Shown here one piece after another: positions 1 through 8,696 of a DNA stretch of 64,000 nucleotides (positions are counted from its first letter, which is position 1; every line of letters begins with the position of its first letter). The stretch comes from Drouetiella sp036703255. GTDB lineage: Bacteria > Cyanobacteriota > Cyanobacteriia > Elainellales > Elainellaceae. The position numbers and the translations under genes are program-made. The DNA is taken from assembly GCA_036703255.1 (NCBI GenBank), contig DATNPL010000081.1, positions 10,647-74,646 on the forward strand, written 5' to 3'. The notes below the pieces were generated by a model. That model was not told the origin of the DNA and ran no database searches. It saw only the letters and a program-made list of their open reading frames with translations.

Positions 1-110
1 GCTGTCCGAAAAACTCTGGCATAGTTCCTGCGGGTAGGGTGTTCTAGTGCAGAATCAACTTTTCACTACACTAGGATGGACGTAATCATTCTGGATGAGC
101 GCAAAAAACT

Positions 111-566
111 ATGGCTCCTGACTGCGATATTACCGCGCCAGATTCCTCTCTAGCGTCCCTCAATGCCTGTGTTCAGACCTTAGGCATACCCCAAATTCAG
201 CGCCACCTCTTCCTTTGTGCTGACCAGACGGTGCCTAAGTGCTGCGACAAAACCGAGAGCCTGGTCGCTTGGGATTATCTCAAAAAGCGCTTGAAACAGC
301 TCGGACTTGATCAGCCCACGGCCGATCGCCCCACCTGCATTTTTCGCACCAAAGCCAACTGTTTACGAGTCTGTCAAAAAGGCCCGATTCTGCTGGTTTA
401 TCCTGACGGCGTTTGGTATCACAGCGCCTCGCCAGACGTGATTGAGCAAATCATCCAAGAGCATCTGCTGGGCGATCGCATTGTTGAAAAATACGCCTTT
501 CTCACCCATGCTCTGCCACAATCTACCCCAGCGAACGGAGATTCGAAGTCGCCTCAGCTCCCTTAG
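111..566 (+). CDS. Thioredoxin-like [2Fe-2S] ferredoxin domain protein
   Basis: The 151-residue protein has the cysteine pattern of thioredoxin-like [2Fe-2S] ferredoxins. Cys36 and Cys44/45 lie in CADQTVPKCC and Cys84 and Cys88 in NCLRVC, followed by the strand GPILLVYPDGVWY. The family carries a single [2Fe-2S] cluster and is usually a cytosolic electron carrier or a subunit-like domain; the partner here is unknown. A pre-sequence of about 30 residues precedes the first strand and includes an additional Cys5 and Cys20, so a slightly later start is possible. Codons from about residue 92 to the end, plus some 3' flank, are duplicated at 6319-6541. This copy is the only intact one, since it alone retains the cluster-binding half. 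Confidence 0.85.
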   Translation: MAPDCDITAPDSSLASLNACVQTLGIPQIQRHLFLCADQTVPKCCDKTESLVAWDYLKKRLKQLGLDQPTADRPTCIFRTKANCLRVCQKGPILLVYPDGVWYHSASPDVIEQIIQEHLLGDRIVEKYAFLTHALPQSTPANGDSKSPQLP

Positions 567-605
567 CCAGTCAGGAATCACGGTATCGAGAATTGATACA
601 CTGAG
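383..605. repeat. Left copy of a 223-bp direct repeat
   Basis: This segment covers the last 60 or so codons of the ferredoxin gene and about 40 bases after its stop. It aligns without gaps to 6319-6541 in the same orientation, with about 17 mismatches by hand count (roughly 92% identity). The similarity starts abruptly inside the coding sequence and ends abruptly at 605. Confidence 0.9.
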
Positions 606-701
606 TCGCTCTATCAAATTTCCTCTGATAATCAAAATCAGGTATTGCTAAAGCGATCGCCTTACTCACCCCTCGGTTCATTCACTCTTGAGAAAGCCCC
701 C

Positions 702-1721
702 ATGCGAAAACTATCCAAACAAGTTTTAATTTTCTTCTTAGCCGGATTGCTGTCTGTGCCACTCTTGGGTCACAGGACTCAAGCTCAAGCTCAAGATGGC
801 GGTAAATGTGCCAATCTAACACTCCCTACGCCGATCGCCATTCCCTTTAATGCTGCTACAGATAGTGAAAGCTTCCGTCCGCAATTTGTGCAGCAATCCG
901 ATCGCCCTTGCAACGACACGCAGGCAATCCTGGGGCAAGACGATCGGATTCCAGTCACCAGCCAACTGTTTCCTTGGAAAGCGATCGGACGGTTAGAGTG
1001 GGCAACTAGCGATCCAAACGCAACTGGGATCTGTACAGGAACCCTAATTGGCAAAGATTTAGTCGTGACCAATTCTCATTGTTTGGATGCTGCAATGAAA
1101 GCCCAAAATAGCCAAACTCCCCGTATTGCTTTTGAGCCGAATCTGATTGATGGTTCTTTCAACCAGAGCGACTTGGCAACGGTGACAAGTTGGGAGTATG
1201 GCTGGAAATCGGGCTATCAGGCGAATAGCGCTGATGAGGTCAACAAAGACTGGGCGCTACTCAAACTTGATAAGCCTTTGGGGGAAACCTACGGATATTT
1301 GGGGTGGCGATCGCTAGATCTCTCAGATGAGGCAGTCTTGAATTCTTTGCAAGGTCAAATTCGACTCGCGGGTTATTCTGGCGACTTTCCTAGAAGTGCT
1401 CCTGCTAATCAGCAAGGCAACACTGCAAGTGTCCATATTGGCTGTAGCATTGCAGGATCAGGTGAAGGGTTTCTTATCCACAATTGCGACACGATGGGCG
1501 GAGCCTCTGGAAGTGCTCTAATCGCTCGGTTTGATGATGGTAATTATTACATTATTGGGCTTCACAGAGGATCTAATTCTGATATCCAACTGAGTACACA
1601 AGAGTCTTGCGAGGCTTTTGATCGGAATGGAAACATTGCAACGATAGGCCCCTGTGCCAACATTGGGCCTCAAGTTTCGCAATGGGCAACTCAGGCGGCA
1701 GCCATGCGGCGATCGACTTGA
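702..1721 (+). CDS. Secreted V8-like (S1B) serine protease
   Basis: The start at 702 is preferred over the in-frame 645, because it begins a clean signal peptide: MRKLSK, a hydrophobic stretch, then cleavage near QAQA at about residue 30. The mature part is a chymotrypsin-fold peptidase of the Glu-endopeptidase type. His126 lies in VVTNSHC, Asp183 in NKDWALLKLD and Ser269 in MGGASGSAL, where the more common GDSGG is GASGS. Several cysteines suggest disulfides in an exported protein. It should act in the periplasm or outside the cell; the substrate is unknown. The gene is the first in the block bracketed by the ferredoxin-fragment repeats, and it converges on parDE across a long hairpin. Confidence 0.85.
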   Translation: MRKLSKQVLIFFLAGLLSVPLLGHRTQAQAQDGGKCANLTLPTPIAIPFNAATDSESFRPQFVQQSDRPCNDTQAILGQDDRIPVTSQLFPWKAIGRLEWATSDPNATGICTGTLIGKDLVVTNSHCLDAAMKAQNSQTPRIAFEPNLIDGSFNQSDLATVTSWEYGWKSGYQANSADEVNKDWALLKLDKPLGETYGYLGWRSLDLSDEAVLNSLQGQIRLAGYSGDFPRSAPANQQGNTASVHIGCSIAGSGEGFLIHNCDTMGGASGSALIARFDDGNYYIIGLHRGSNSDIQLSTQESCEAFDRNGNIATIGPCANIGPQVSQWATQAAAMRRST

Positions 1722-1758
1722 AATATGCCATTACAACTTATCGGCATTGTTTAAAAAG

Positions 1759-1817
1759 GGGATGAATTTTTGTTGGAGAGGAGAGCAAATCGCCCCTCTC
1801 CAACAAAAATTCATCCC
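1759..1817. terminator. Long perfect hairpin between convergent genes
   Basis: The arms 1759-1781 and 1795-1817 are perfect 23-bp inverted repeats around a 13-base loop. The hairpin lies between the protease gene and the convergent parE gene, so it probably ends both transcripts, although no long T-tract follows. A mobile palindromic repeat is the alternative. Confidence 0.6.
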
Positions 1818-1833
1818 AGAGAGCACCGCCAAT

Positions 1834-2148
1834 TTATCTTGATTCGTCGGAGTCTGTGAACAGATCTCTTAGGTTTCGATAGCCGCTAATCACCCGAAGA
1901 ATATCTACTCCTGACTGAGAGACCGTGTAGAAAACCAAGTAGCTCTCTACGGAGAGACTTCGCAGCCCCGGTAAAATCTCGTCGCGCTGTCGTCCCAATT
2001 TGGGAAACTGAGCGATTTTGACAAATTTTGCCTCAAGCTTGGCTAGCCATCGATCGCCTTGCTCTAAACCAGACTGACTGGCAATGTAGTCAGCGATTGC
2101 CTCAATGTCTCGAACCGCAGGTTGAGTCAGGCGAAACTGCGGAGTCAT
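1834..2148 (-). CDS. parE: ParE/RelE-type toxin
   Basis: The 104-residue basic protein has the ParE/RelE toxin layout: an N-terminal helical hairpin (VRDIEAIADYIASQSG), the conserved FPKLGRQRDEI segment, then strands ending in VDILRVISGYRNL. ParE toxins poison DNA gyrase and RelE toxins cleave mRNA on ribosomes; the early ADYIA and late RVISGYRNL fit ParE better. It follows the antitoxin gene (2152-2409) by 3 bases, in the usual antitoxin-first order, and is presumably co-transcribed and co-repressed with it. It looks intact. Confidence 0.85.
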   Translation of the reverse strand: MTPQFRLTQPAVRDIEAIADYIASQSGLEQGDRWLAKLEAKFVKIAQFPKLGRQRDEILPGLRSLSVESYLVFYTVSQSGVDILRVISGYRNLRDLFTDSDESR

Positions 2149-2151
2149 GAT

Positions 2152-2409
2152 TCAGGTAAAGCGCGATTTGAGGTTGGCACGAATCTGCTCCATGGCGGTT
2201 GCACCATCTACCCATTCGCCGCGTTGGACGGCTTCCCATCCAATCCGGGCTTCTTGTTGCAAAGCTGGCAGTTGCCCTTGATAGAGGTCTTCTTGCTGTT
2301 CAAGCAACTGTACCCCTGCCAAAATCACCTCAAGAACAGATTGATATTTACCGCTGGCAATTTGGCGCTGTACCAGTTGCTCTAGTTCGGGTGGTAGAAC
2401 AATTTGCAT
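2152..2409 (-). CDS. parD: ParD-type antitoxin
   Basis: The 85-residue protein begins MQIVLPPELEQLVQRQIASGKY, the N-terminal strand and helix of a ribbon-helix-helix antitoxin. An acidic, Gln-rich C-terminal half follows (EQQEDLYQGQLPALQQEARI) that would wrap the toxin. It lies directly upstream of the ParE-type toxin gene with a 3-base gap. By family analogy it neutralises the toxin and represses its own promoter through the RHH dimer; I see no obvious operator palindrome in the 65 bases upstream. Confidence 0.8.
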   Translation of the reverse strand: MQIVLPPELEQLVQRQIASGKYQSVLEVILAGVQLLEQQEDLYQGQLPALQQEARIGWEAVQRGEWVDGATAMEQIRANLKSRFT

Positions 2410-2474
2410 AGGGATTGACGCTTTTCTTTGATTCTAACGTGGGGTGCGCGCTCCTTCATGTTCAGGTGCGTTGC

Positions 2475-2789
2475 TCACACGTTAATGCCTTCCTGACTAA
2501 TATTGCGGTAGAGTTGCAGACAGCCGCTCTCAAATTCATCGACTGCCGCAGGTTTGGCTGAAATGAGATAGTCTGACTCCAACTGCATGGGTTAGAGGAG
2601 TTCGACGATCGCTCGTAGTTCCTGGAAGTGGTCAAAGGGGGGATGGAGTAGGACGAGTAAGTCTAGATCACTGGATTGGGTTGCTTCGTTGCGAGCGACT
2701 GAGCCATACAGGATCAAGCTCTTGAGGCGATCGCCATAATGCTCTACTAGCCTTTGTTTACAGCGTTCGACAACCGTGTTTAAAGTCAT
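2475..2789 (-). pseudogene. MntA-type nucleotidyltransferase interrupted by an in-frame stop
   Basis: The reading frame from 2789 encodes a minimal nucleotidyltransferase with the motif GSX10DXD (YGSVARNEATQSSDLDLL). After 65 residues a TAA codon at 2592-2594 interrupts it. The same frame continues without other stops for 39 more codons (PMQLESDYLISAKPAAVDEF onward) to TGA at 2475-2477. The total of 104 codons equals the length of the intact homologue at 48709-49023, so a single nonsense mutation is the simplest reading. No HEPN partner lies next to it. Readthrough, re-initiation at the ATG just after the stop, or a sequencing error are the alternatives. Confidence 0.75.
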
Positions 2790-2956
2790 CTTATCTCCTC
2801 CTTTAACCCGAATCGATCGCGTCTCTAAGCTTATGGTAGTCGATCGCCTTTCAACGGAAGTTACGGTTCATGTAACCGGGGCTGATGGTGTGCTGAGAGA
2901 CTTTATGATGGGCGATCGTGGGGGAAGATGAGTGCGGTCGTGAAGGGGGTGGGAGA

Positions 2957-5900
2957 ATGGGCGATCGAGTTGGGTATGGACGGAAAGTAAGAAGACGGTG
3001 GCTGAAGTGGCGGAATCGAAGCATCAGTTTATTGTTTGGGCTTCTCCTTATTTTTGAGACGCACACGGCAATATCAGAAGAGCACCTAAACCGAAATACT
3101 ATTCTCCTCGCCCAGAGCAGCCAGAATACTCCTGTTCTAGAAGCGGCTCAGCTTTATCAACAGGGGGATCAACTATTCCAGCAAGGAACAAATGAATCTT
3201 TACGGCAAGCAATCCAAGTTTGGGAACAGGCACGACAACTTTCTCAAGCAGAACGTAACCAGAAGCTGGAAGCTGCGATTCTCCATAGCACTGGCAGCAT
3301 TTACTATAGACTTCATCTATGGCAACAGGCTTTTGATCATTACAGACAAGCATTAATTTTGTGGCGTAAGGAAGGTCTGAGGGCAGAGGAAGCCAACACT
3401 TTGTATTGGATTGGCTCAATCTATAGGGGTCAAGGTCATCCACAGCAAGCTTTGGTTTACTATGAGCAAGCACTATCTCTTAAACAAGAGATTAACAACC
3501 CAGAGTTAGAATCTCAGATTCTCACTGCTGCTGGCTCTGCCCATGCGGACTTACAGGAATGGCAACCAGCACTTGATTATTTCAGACAGGCTTTGCCTTT
3601 ATGGAGAATACAGGGTAACTGGGCAGACGTAATTACTACGCTTAGATATATCGGTGAGTTTCATCTTTCTTTAGGGCAGTACCAATCATCTCTTTACTAT
3701 TACAAGGAAGCTCTAGAGCTATCTCAAGAAAAACAGTATTGGACAGGACAGGCAGACGTTCTCCAAGACATAGCAAAGCTTTACACTGCCAAGGGAGAAT
3801 ACCAACAGGCATTGGAATACCACGATCAAACATTGAAGTTATGTCAAGAGAAAGGAGATTGGGAACAGGAAGCTAGAGTGCTTAACAATATTGGCAATCT
3901 TTATTCAACTCAAGGTGGTTTTCAGCAAGCACTGAATGTTTACTATGAAGCACTTAATTTACTTCAAGAAAACCATAGACAAAACGGACAGATATTATAT
4001 AATACTGTGCTAGAAATTGCTCGTGCTTATCATTCTATGGGTGATGATAGACGAGCAATATACTATTACTTACAGTTATTACCTGGCTTAGACATAAAAG
4101 AGGATATAGAAAGGATTGATAATCTCGAAATTATTCAATTTTATGCCGCAGTCTTCAAGGATATGGGCGATATCTATTCTACAAAAGATTATCAGCAGGC
4201 ACTGGATTCTTATGATCTAGCATTGAGGGGAGCAAGAACAAGCCAAGACCAGATAATAGAAGCTACTGTACTCAACAGTATTGCTAACCTCTATTCTAAT
4301 CAAAAGAACTATCGGCAGGCATTGGAATATTACAGTCAGGAGTTACACATATCTCAAGCACTCGAAGATCGATCAGTAGAGGCTATTGCACTTGAAGGTA
4401 TTGGGAATGTCTACTTAGAGCAGGGCGATGATAAACAGGCATTAGATTACTACAAACGTTCATTGTATGCTTGGCAATTAGCCAATAATCCAGCCTATCA
4501 ATTTATAACTCTTCATAAGATCGCTTCTATTTACTACAAGCAAGAGAAATTTGAAGAAGCTCTAGCAAAGCTTGACGCAGCCATCAATATCATTGAAGGT
4601 TATCGCGTCAAATTCACTGGTGACGATCTTCGTACATCTTATTTTGCTAGTGTTCAACATATTTATCAACTCAAATGCGACATCCTAATGCAGTTGGGAA
4701 GAGATGTCGAAGCTTTTGATACTAATGAAAGTGCCCGCGCTCGAACCTTATTAGAATTACTGACTGAATCCAAGACCGATATTCGCAAAAATGTAGCTCC
4801 TAAACTAGTTGAGCAAGAGCATGATCTAATTACGCAACAAGAAGCACAATACAATCTTCTGAATACAGTTCAAACTGAGTCAGCACGAAGAACAATTCAA
4901 ACAAAATTAGGCGAAATTTTTAGAGAACTTGAGACTCTCAAAATTGAAATTCGCCGCACTAGTCCTGCTTACGCTAATCTCAAATATCCTACGCCCTTGA
5001 CCGCTACCGAAATTCAGCAGCAAGTTCTTGATGACGATACTCTGTTGTTGAAATATTCTCTCGGTGAAAAGCAGAGCTACCTGTGGATTGTTCCCAAACA
5101 AGGCACGATCGCCAGCTACCCCCTACATAACCGCAAAGACATCGAAACTGCCGCCAAAACTTTCAAAAACATCATTTCCAACCTCTCCTGCGAACCCAAC
5201 AACCCAGAGCCTTGTGTTCCCCTACAAGCTATCCGCGACGGCAAAGCGCTCACCAGTTTAATCCTGCCGCCCGCAGCCGCCCAGCAAATTGCAGGCAAAA
5301 AACGGCTGCTGATTGTTGGCGATGGCGAATTGCAACTCATCCCCTTCGCTGCCCTTCCTGACCCCAATGCCCCCGATGATCCAACCATTCCCCCCGAAGC
5401 AGACTACGTTCCGCTGGTGATGGCGCATGAAATCATCAACGCTCCCTCCGCCTCCACGATCGCCACCCTGCGCCAGCAGATGCAGCAGGAACGCCAAGCA
5501 AACCAGCGCCCTGCTCAAAAAGCGATCGCCATCATCGCCGACCCAGTATTTGGCACAGACGACGATCGCTTCCAAGCTTCCCACAGCTTACCGTCTGCCA
5601 CTCAGGCAAGCGCTGAGTCTGCGATCGAATCCCTTCCCCTCTCATCACAACTCGACCTCTCTGCCCTAGAAAGCGCTCAACGCAGCACCACTAATACGCC
5701 CTTCGACAGTCCTGTGCCCTTGATTCCCCGCCTGGGTAAAACCGAAGAAACCGCTAAGCAAATCCTGAAACTTGTCCCCGATGCAGCTCAGAAAACGGCT
5801 GTGTTTGGCTTTGATGCCAATCAAGACTGGGTGACAGGCGATCGCTCTCACCTCAGTCAATACCGCCAGATTCTGTTTGCGACCCACGGTATTTTTGATG

Positions 5901-6313
5901 GACAAAACCCAGCGCGATCGGGCATCGTGTTGTCGCTGGTGGATCAGCAGGGCAAGCCACGAGATGGTTATCTGCGGCTCAACGAGATTTTCAACCTGAA
6001 CTTGGCGGCAGATTTAGTTGTATTGAGCGCTTGCAAAAGCGGTCAAGGCGAAAACATTCGCGGCGAGGGGTTAGTCGGCATCACCCGTGGCTTCATGTAT
6101 GCCGGAGCCGAACGGATTGTTGCCTCGCTGTGGAATATCGACGCCGGAGATCCCACCGACAACTTTCTCACCGCCTATTTCCAGAAAATGCTGTCACAGT
6201 CAGATGCGATCGCACCCACAGCCGCCTTCCACGAGACACAAAAAGAAATGTTTCAAAAGTACAAAGATCCCTATTACTGGGCAGCTTTCACCCTACAGGG
6301 CGAATGGCAATAG
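2957..6313 (+). CDS. TPR-repeat CHAT-domain protein with N-terminal signal anchor
   Basis: The ATG at 2957 follows GGGGTGGGAGA and is preferred over an in-frame GTG at 2918; it gives 1118 residues. A basic N-terminus (RKVRRRWLKWRNR) and a hydrophobic segment suggest export or membrane anchoring. About a dozen tetratricopeptide repeats follow (recurring QALEYY and ALxLxQE) up to about residue 560, then a coiled linker. The C-terminal CHAT caspase-like domain has His977 in FATHGIF and Cys1026 in LSACKSGQG, so it appears catalytically competent. Members of this family are cyanobacterial and act as caspase-like proteases; the substrate here is unknown. The TPR half is AT-rich and lacks HIP1, whereas the CHAT half has normal HIP1 density. 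Confidence 0.9.
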   Translation: MGDRVGYGRKVRRRWLKWRNRSISLLFGLLLIFETHTAISEEHLNRNTILLAQSSQNTPVLEAAQLYQQGDQLFQQGTNESLRQAIQVWEQARQLSQAERNQKLEAAILHSTGSIYYRLHLWQQAFDHYRQALILWRKEGLRAEEANTLYWIGSIYRGQGHPQQALVYYEQALSLKQEINNPELESQILTAAGSAHADLQEWQPALDYFRQALPLWRIQGNWADVITTLRYIGEFHLSLGQYQSSLYYYKEALELSQEKQYWTGQADVLQDIAKLYTAKGEYQQALEYHDQTLKLCQEKGDWEQEARVLNNIGNLYSTQGGFQQALNVYYEALNLLQENHRQNGQILYNTVLEIARAYHSMGDDRRAIYYYLQLLPGLDIKEDIERIDNLEIIQFYAAVFKDMGDIYSTKDYQQALDSYDLALRGARTSQDQIIEATVLNSIANLYSNQKNYRQALEYYSQELHISQALEDRSVEAIALEGIGNVYLEQGDDKQALDYYKRSLYAWQLANNPAYQFITLHKIASIYYKQEKFEEALAKLDAAINIIEGYRVKFTGDDLRTSYFASVQHIYQLKCDILMQLGRDVEAFDTNESARARTLLELLTESKTDIRKNVAPKLVEQEHDLITQQEAQYNLLNTVQTESARRTIQTKLGEIFRELETLKIEIRRTSPAYANLKYPTPLTATEIQQQVLDDDTLLLKYSLGEKQSYLWIVPKQGTIASYPLHNRKDIETAAKTFKNIISNLSCEPNNPEPCVPLQAIRDGKALTSLILPPAAAQQIAGKKRLLIVGDGELQLIPFAALPDPNAPDDPTIPPEADYVPLVMAHEIINAPSASTIATLRQQMQQERQANQRPAQKAIAIIADPVFGTDDDRFQASHSLPSATQASAESAIESLPLSSQLDLSALESAQRSTTNTPFDSPVPLIPRLGKTEETAKQILKLVPDAAQKTAVFGFDANQDWVTGDRSHLSQYRQILFATHGIFDGQNPARSGIVLSLVDQQGKPRDGYLRLNEIFNLNLAADLVVLSACKSGQGENIRGEGLVGITRGFMYAGAERIVASLWNIDAGDPTDNFLTAYFQKMLSQSDAIAPTAAFHETQKEMFQKYKDPYYWAAFTLQGEWQ

Positions 6314-6318
6314 CTATA

Positions 6319-6541
6319 CCCGATTCTGCTGGTTTATCCTGACGGCGTGTGGTATCACAGCGCCACGCCAGACGTGATTGAGCAAATCATCCAAGAGCAT
6401 CTGTTGGGCGATCGCATTGTCGAAAAGTACGCCTTTCTCACCCATGCTCTGCCACAATCTGCCCCAGCGATCGGAGATCTGGAGTCGCCTTAGCTCTCTT
6501 AGCCAGTCAAGAACCACTGTATCGGGAATTGATATACTGAG
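6319..6541 (+). pseudogene. Duplicated 3' fragment of the ferredoxin gene (right direct repeat)
   Basis: The segment starts five bases after the CHAT stop codon and repeats 383-605 in the same orientation and without gaps. It encodes only the last part of the ferredoxin (ILLVYPDGVWYHSATPDVIE to a TAG at 6490-6492). It has neither start codon nor cluster-binding cysteines, so it cannot be functional. A C-to-T change makes it stop three codons earlier than the intact gene. Confidence 0.85.
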
Positions 6542-6592
6542 CTGCCTGAGCGGATAAATGTGAAAGAAGTCCAATTTTACAAAGTTCAATAG

Positions 6593-7513
6593 ATGAGTAT
6601 CCAACCTGGCGATCGATCTGCTGATGCCCCCAATGGATTTGATCCCGAAACTCTAGGACTCGCCTATGGATTTTGGGGTGTCCTGGTTTTTAGTCTCACC
6701 CTTCCAGCAACTCGTCTGGCCGTGGCTGAGTTAGACTCAACGTTCGTGGGGTTGGGACGAGCGATCGTCGCTTCTATTCTGGCAGCGCTGCTGTTGAAAA
6801 TCACACGACAGCCTTTACCCGCCCAGCGGCATTTGCCCAGTTTGGCTGTCGTGGCTGCTGGAGGCATCATCGGGTTTCCGCTGCTGTCAGCCTGGGCAAT
6901 GCGATCGCTACCTGCCTCTCATGGAGCGATCATTCTAGGAATTTTGCCCTTGGCTACGTCGCTGGCTGGGGCATTCAGGGCAGGCGATCGCCCCTCTGCT
7001 GCTTTTTGGCTTTGTAGTAGCTTGGGCAGTGCGATCGTGGTCGGCTTCACGGTCGTCTCTGGAGGAGGGACGATTCATCTAGCAGATTTGGCGTTGCTGG
7101 GGGCAGTTGCGGCTGCCGCTCTGGGATATGCCGAAGGCGGGCGGCTCTCACGGGAGATGGGAGGATGGCAGGTGATTTGCTGGGCGCTGGTCTTGTCGGC
7201 TCCAGTTTTGGCTGTGCCTGTGGCGATCGTTGTATCTCAGCAGGGGTTACACGCTTCTGGGTCAGCTTGGCTAGGGTTTGGCTATGTCAGCCTGTTCAGC
7301 ATGTTTCTAGGATTTTTTGCCTGGCATCACGGATTGGCGATCGGGGGAGTTGCCCGCGTCAGCCAGATGCAGCTTTTACAGCCTTTCCTAACCATTTTTG
7401 CTTCTGCGCTATTTCTTCAAGAGCGCATCACAGGACTCACTATTGTTACAGCACTAGCGGTTGTTGGGGTTGTTGCCTTGGGCAAGAAGGCTCCTATTGC
7501 CCGCGTCCATTAA
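6593..7513 (+). CDS. EamA/DMT-family transporter
   Basis: The 306-residue protein is hydrophobic throughout, with about ten membrane segments arranged as two EamA halves. Typical signatures are FGWG-like YGFWGVLVFSLTLPATRLAV near the start and LQPFLTIFASALFLQERIT near the end, where the second EamA repeat closes. The family exports metabolites, often amino acids or their derivatives; no substrate can be assigned. It sits in the inner membrane. The gene begins about 50 bases after the ferredoxin fragment and so lies just outside the repeat-bracketed block; it ends in an AT-rich hairpin. Confidence 0.88.
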   Translation: MSIQPGDRSADAPNGFDPETLGLAYGFWGVLVFSLTLPATRLAVAELDSTFVGLGRAIVASILAALLLKITRQPLPAQRHLPSLAVVAAGGIIGFPLLSAWAMRSLPASHGAIILGILPLATSLAGAFRAGDRPSAAFWLCSSLGSAIVVGFTVVSGGGTIHLADLALLGAVAAAALGYAEGGRLSREMGGWQVICWALVLSAPVLAVPVAIVVSQQGLHASGSAWLGFGYVSLFSMFLGFFAWHHGLAIGGVARVSQMQLLQPFLTIFASALFLQERITGLTIVTALAVVGVVALGKKAPIARVH

Positions 7514-7515
7514 TG

Positions 7516-7550
7516 AATTCATTAGTGGATGCACTATTCACTAATGAATT
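7516..7550. terminator. AT-rich hairpin after the EamA gene
   Basis: Perfect 12-bp arms at 7516-7527 and 7539-7550 (AATTCATTAGTG and its complement) surround an 11-base loop, starting three bases after the transporter stop codon. No long T-run follows. Confidence 0.5.
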
Positions 7551-7622
7551 AATAATCCGGTGTTGCTAACTTCCGGCATGACCTTTTTAGCCATTTCACT
7601 GGTTCAAACAGCTACCGATGGA

Positions 7623-8696
7623 TTATGGCGTTGATTTAGGAGTGTAAAAATCTCCATCTAGACCAACCATGTTTTCACACGACTTAGCTTGGCGAGAAAT
7701 TTCCTCTAAATCTATTCCCTTTGCTTCTGTAAAGAAAGTGTATAAAAGATCTGCCTCTCTAAAGTCTGCACCTTCTAGATTTGCTTGGTCAAAGCGAGTT
7801 TGCCTACAATTTGCTCCTTGAAATTTTGCTCCTTTAAGCTTTGCTTGTTCAAAATGAGAAGCAACCACATTGGTACCTTGAAAATTAGCGCTCTCAGCTG
7901 AAGCTCCTTCAAACATGGCAAACAGAAAATTTGCCCCTCGAAAATCTGCTTTATCAAGATGTGCTGCTTTGAAATTAGCTCTTATCAGTATTGAGTTTTG
8001 AAGATCAACTTCTGAAAGCTCTGCCCCTTGAAGGTTAGTATCCTGGAAGTTCACGCCTCTTAAATCGGCTTTGGGAGGAAGTACTAGTTTTCGTAAATCA
8101 GTTCTACTTAAATCAATTTTATAATCAGTACTATTGTGTGCGCGCTTCAAAGATAAAATAACATTCATTGCTTCCTGAATATCTACCAGGAGCGGAAGGG
8201 CTTCCGTTGAATTTTCCTGTACTGCCGAAGTAGCTAAAGCTGATTTATTTCTAATGTATGCAGCTAGTATATGTATTACTTGTCGCGTATCTTGTTCCTT
8301 ATCTCTAGTGTGTTGTTCTAATCTGCTGATGCTGCTCACACGAATATATATATTTTCTGACTGTAATTGTTCGAGTGATTTATCGAAGCGTTCTTCTATC
8401 TGCTTATCCTTTGTAAACTTGTAGTTAAGAATAGAGAATCCACCAGTAATTAAGATAAGTCCCATACCTTGAATCAGAGCGACACGAGCAGCAGTTTCAG
8501 CATCAAGTGCAGCCTTTTCCGCATTAATAATCTCTTGAACGGCAGCAGGGTTTTGTCTTCTGAGGGCAATCACTTCTTGCCTCAACGAGGCTACTTGGTA
8601 CTGGGGAAGCCATATGAGGATTAGTACTAAGCTCAAAGCAGATATTATCCAAACCCATTGCTTATTTTTAGGGAAAGCAAGTATTTTATCTAACAT
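7623..8696 (-). CDS. Membrane-anchored pentapeptide-repeat protein
   Basis: The 357-residue protein starts with a hydrophobic segment (WIISALSLVLILIWL) and has a second one at about residues 75-95 (LIQGMGLILITGGFSIL), then a helical linker. From about residue 205 a run of A(D/N)LxX pentapeptides follows (LRGVNFQDTNLQGAELSEVD, and so on), predicting a right-handed quadrilateral beta-helix. This architecture is common in cyanobacteria, but its role is not established; some pentapeptide proteins mimic DNA, most have no known ligand. The gene is AT-rich compared with its surroundings. It stands alone, facing away from the 1.2-kb stretch on its 5' side. Confidence 0.85.
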   Translation of the reverse strand: MLDKILAFPKNKQWVWIISALSLVLILIWLPQYQVASLRQEVIALRRQNPAAVQEIINAEKAALDAETAARVALIQGMGLILITGGFSILNYKFTKDKQIEERFDKSLEQLQSENIYIRVSSISRLEQHTRDKEQDTRQVIHILAAYIRNKSALATSAVQENSTEALPLLVDIQEAMNVILSLKRAHNSTDYKIDLSRTDLRKLVLPPKADLRGVNFQDTNLQGAELSEVDLQNSILIRANFKAAHLDKADFRGANFLFAMFEGASAESANFQGTNVVASHFEQAKLKGAKFQGANCRQTRFDQANLEGADFREADLLYTFFTEAKGIDLEEISRQAKSCENMVGLDGDFYTPKSTP

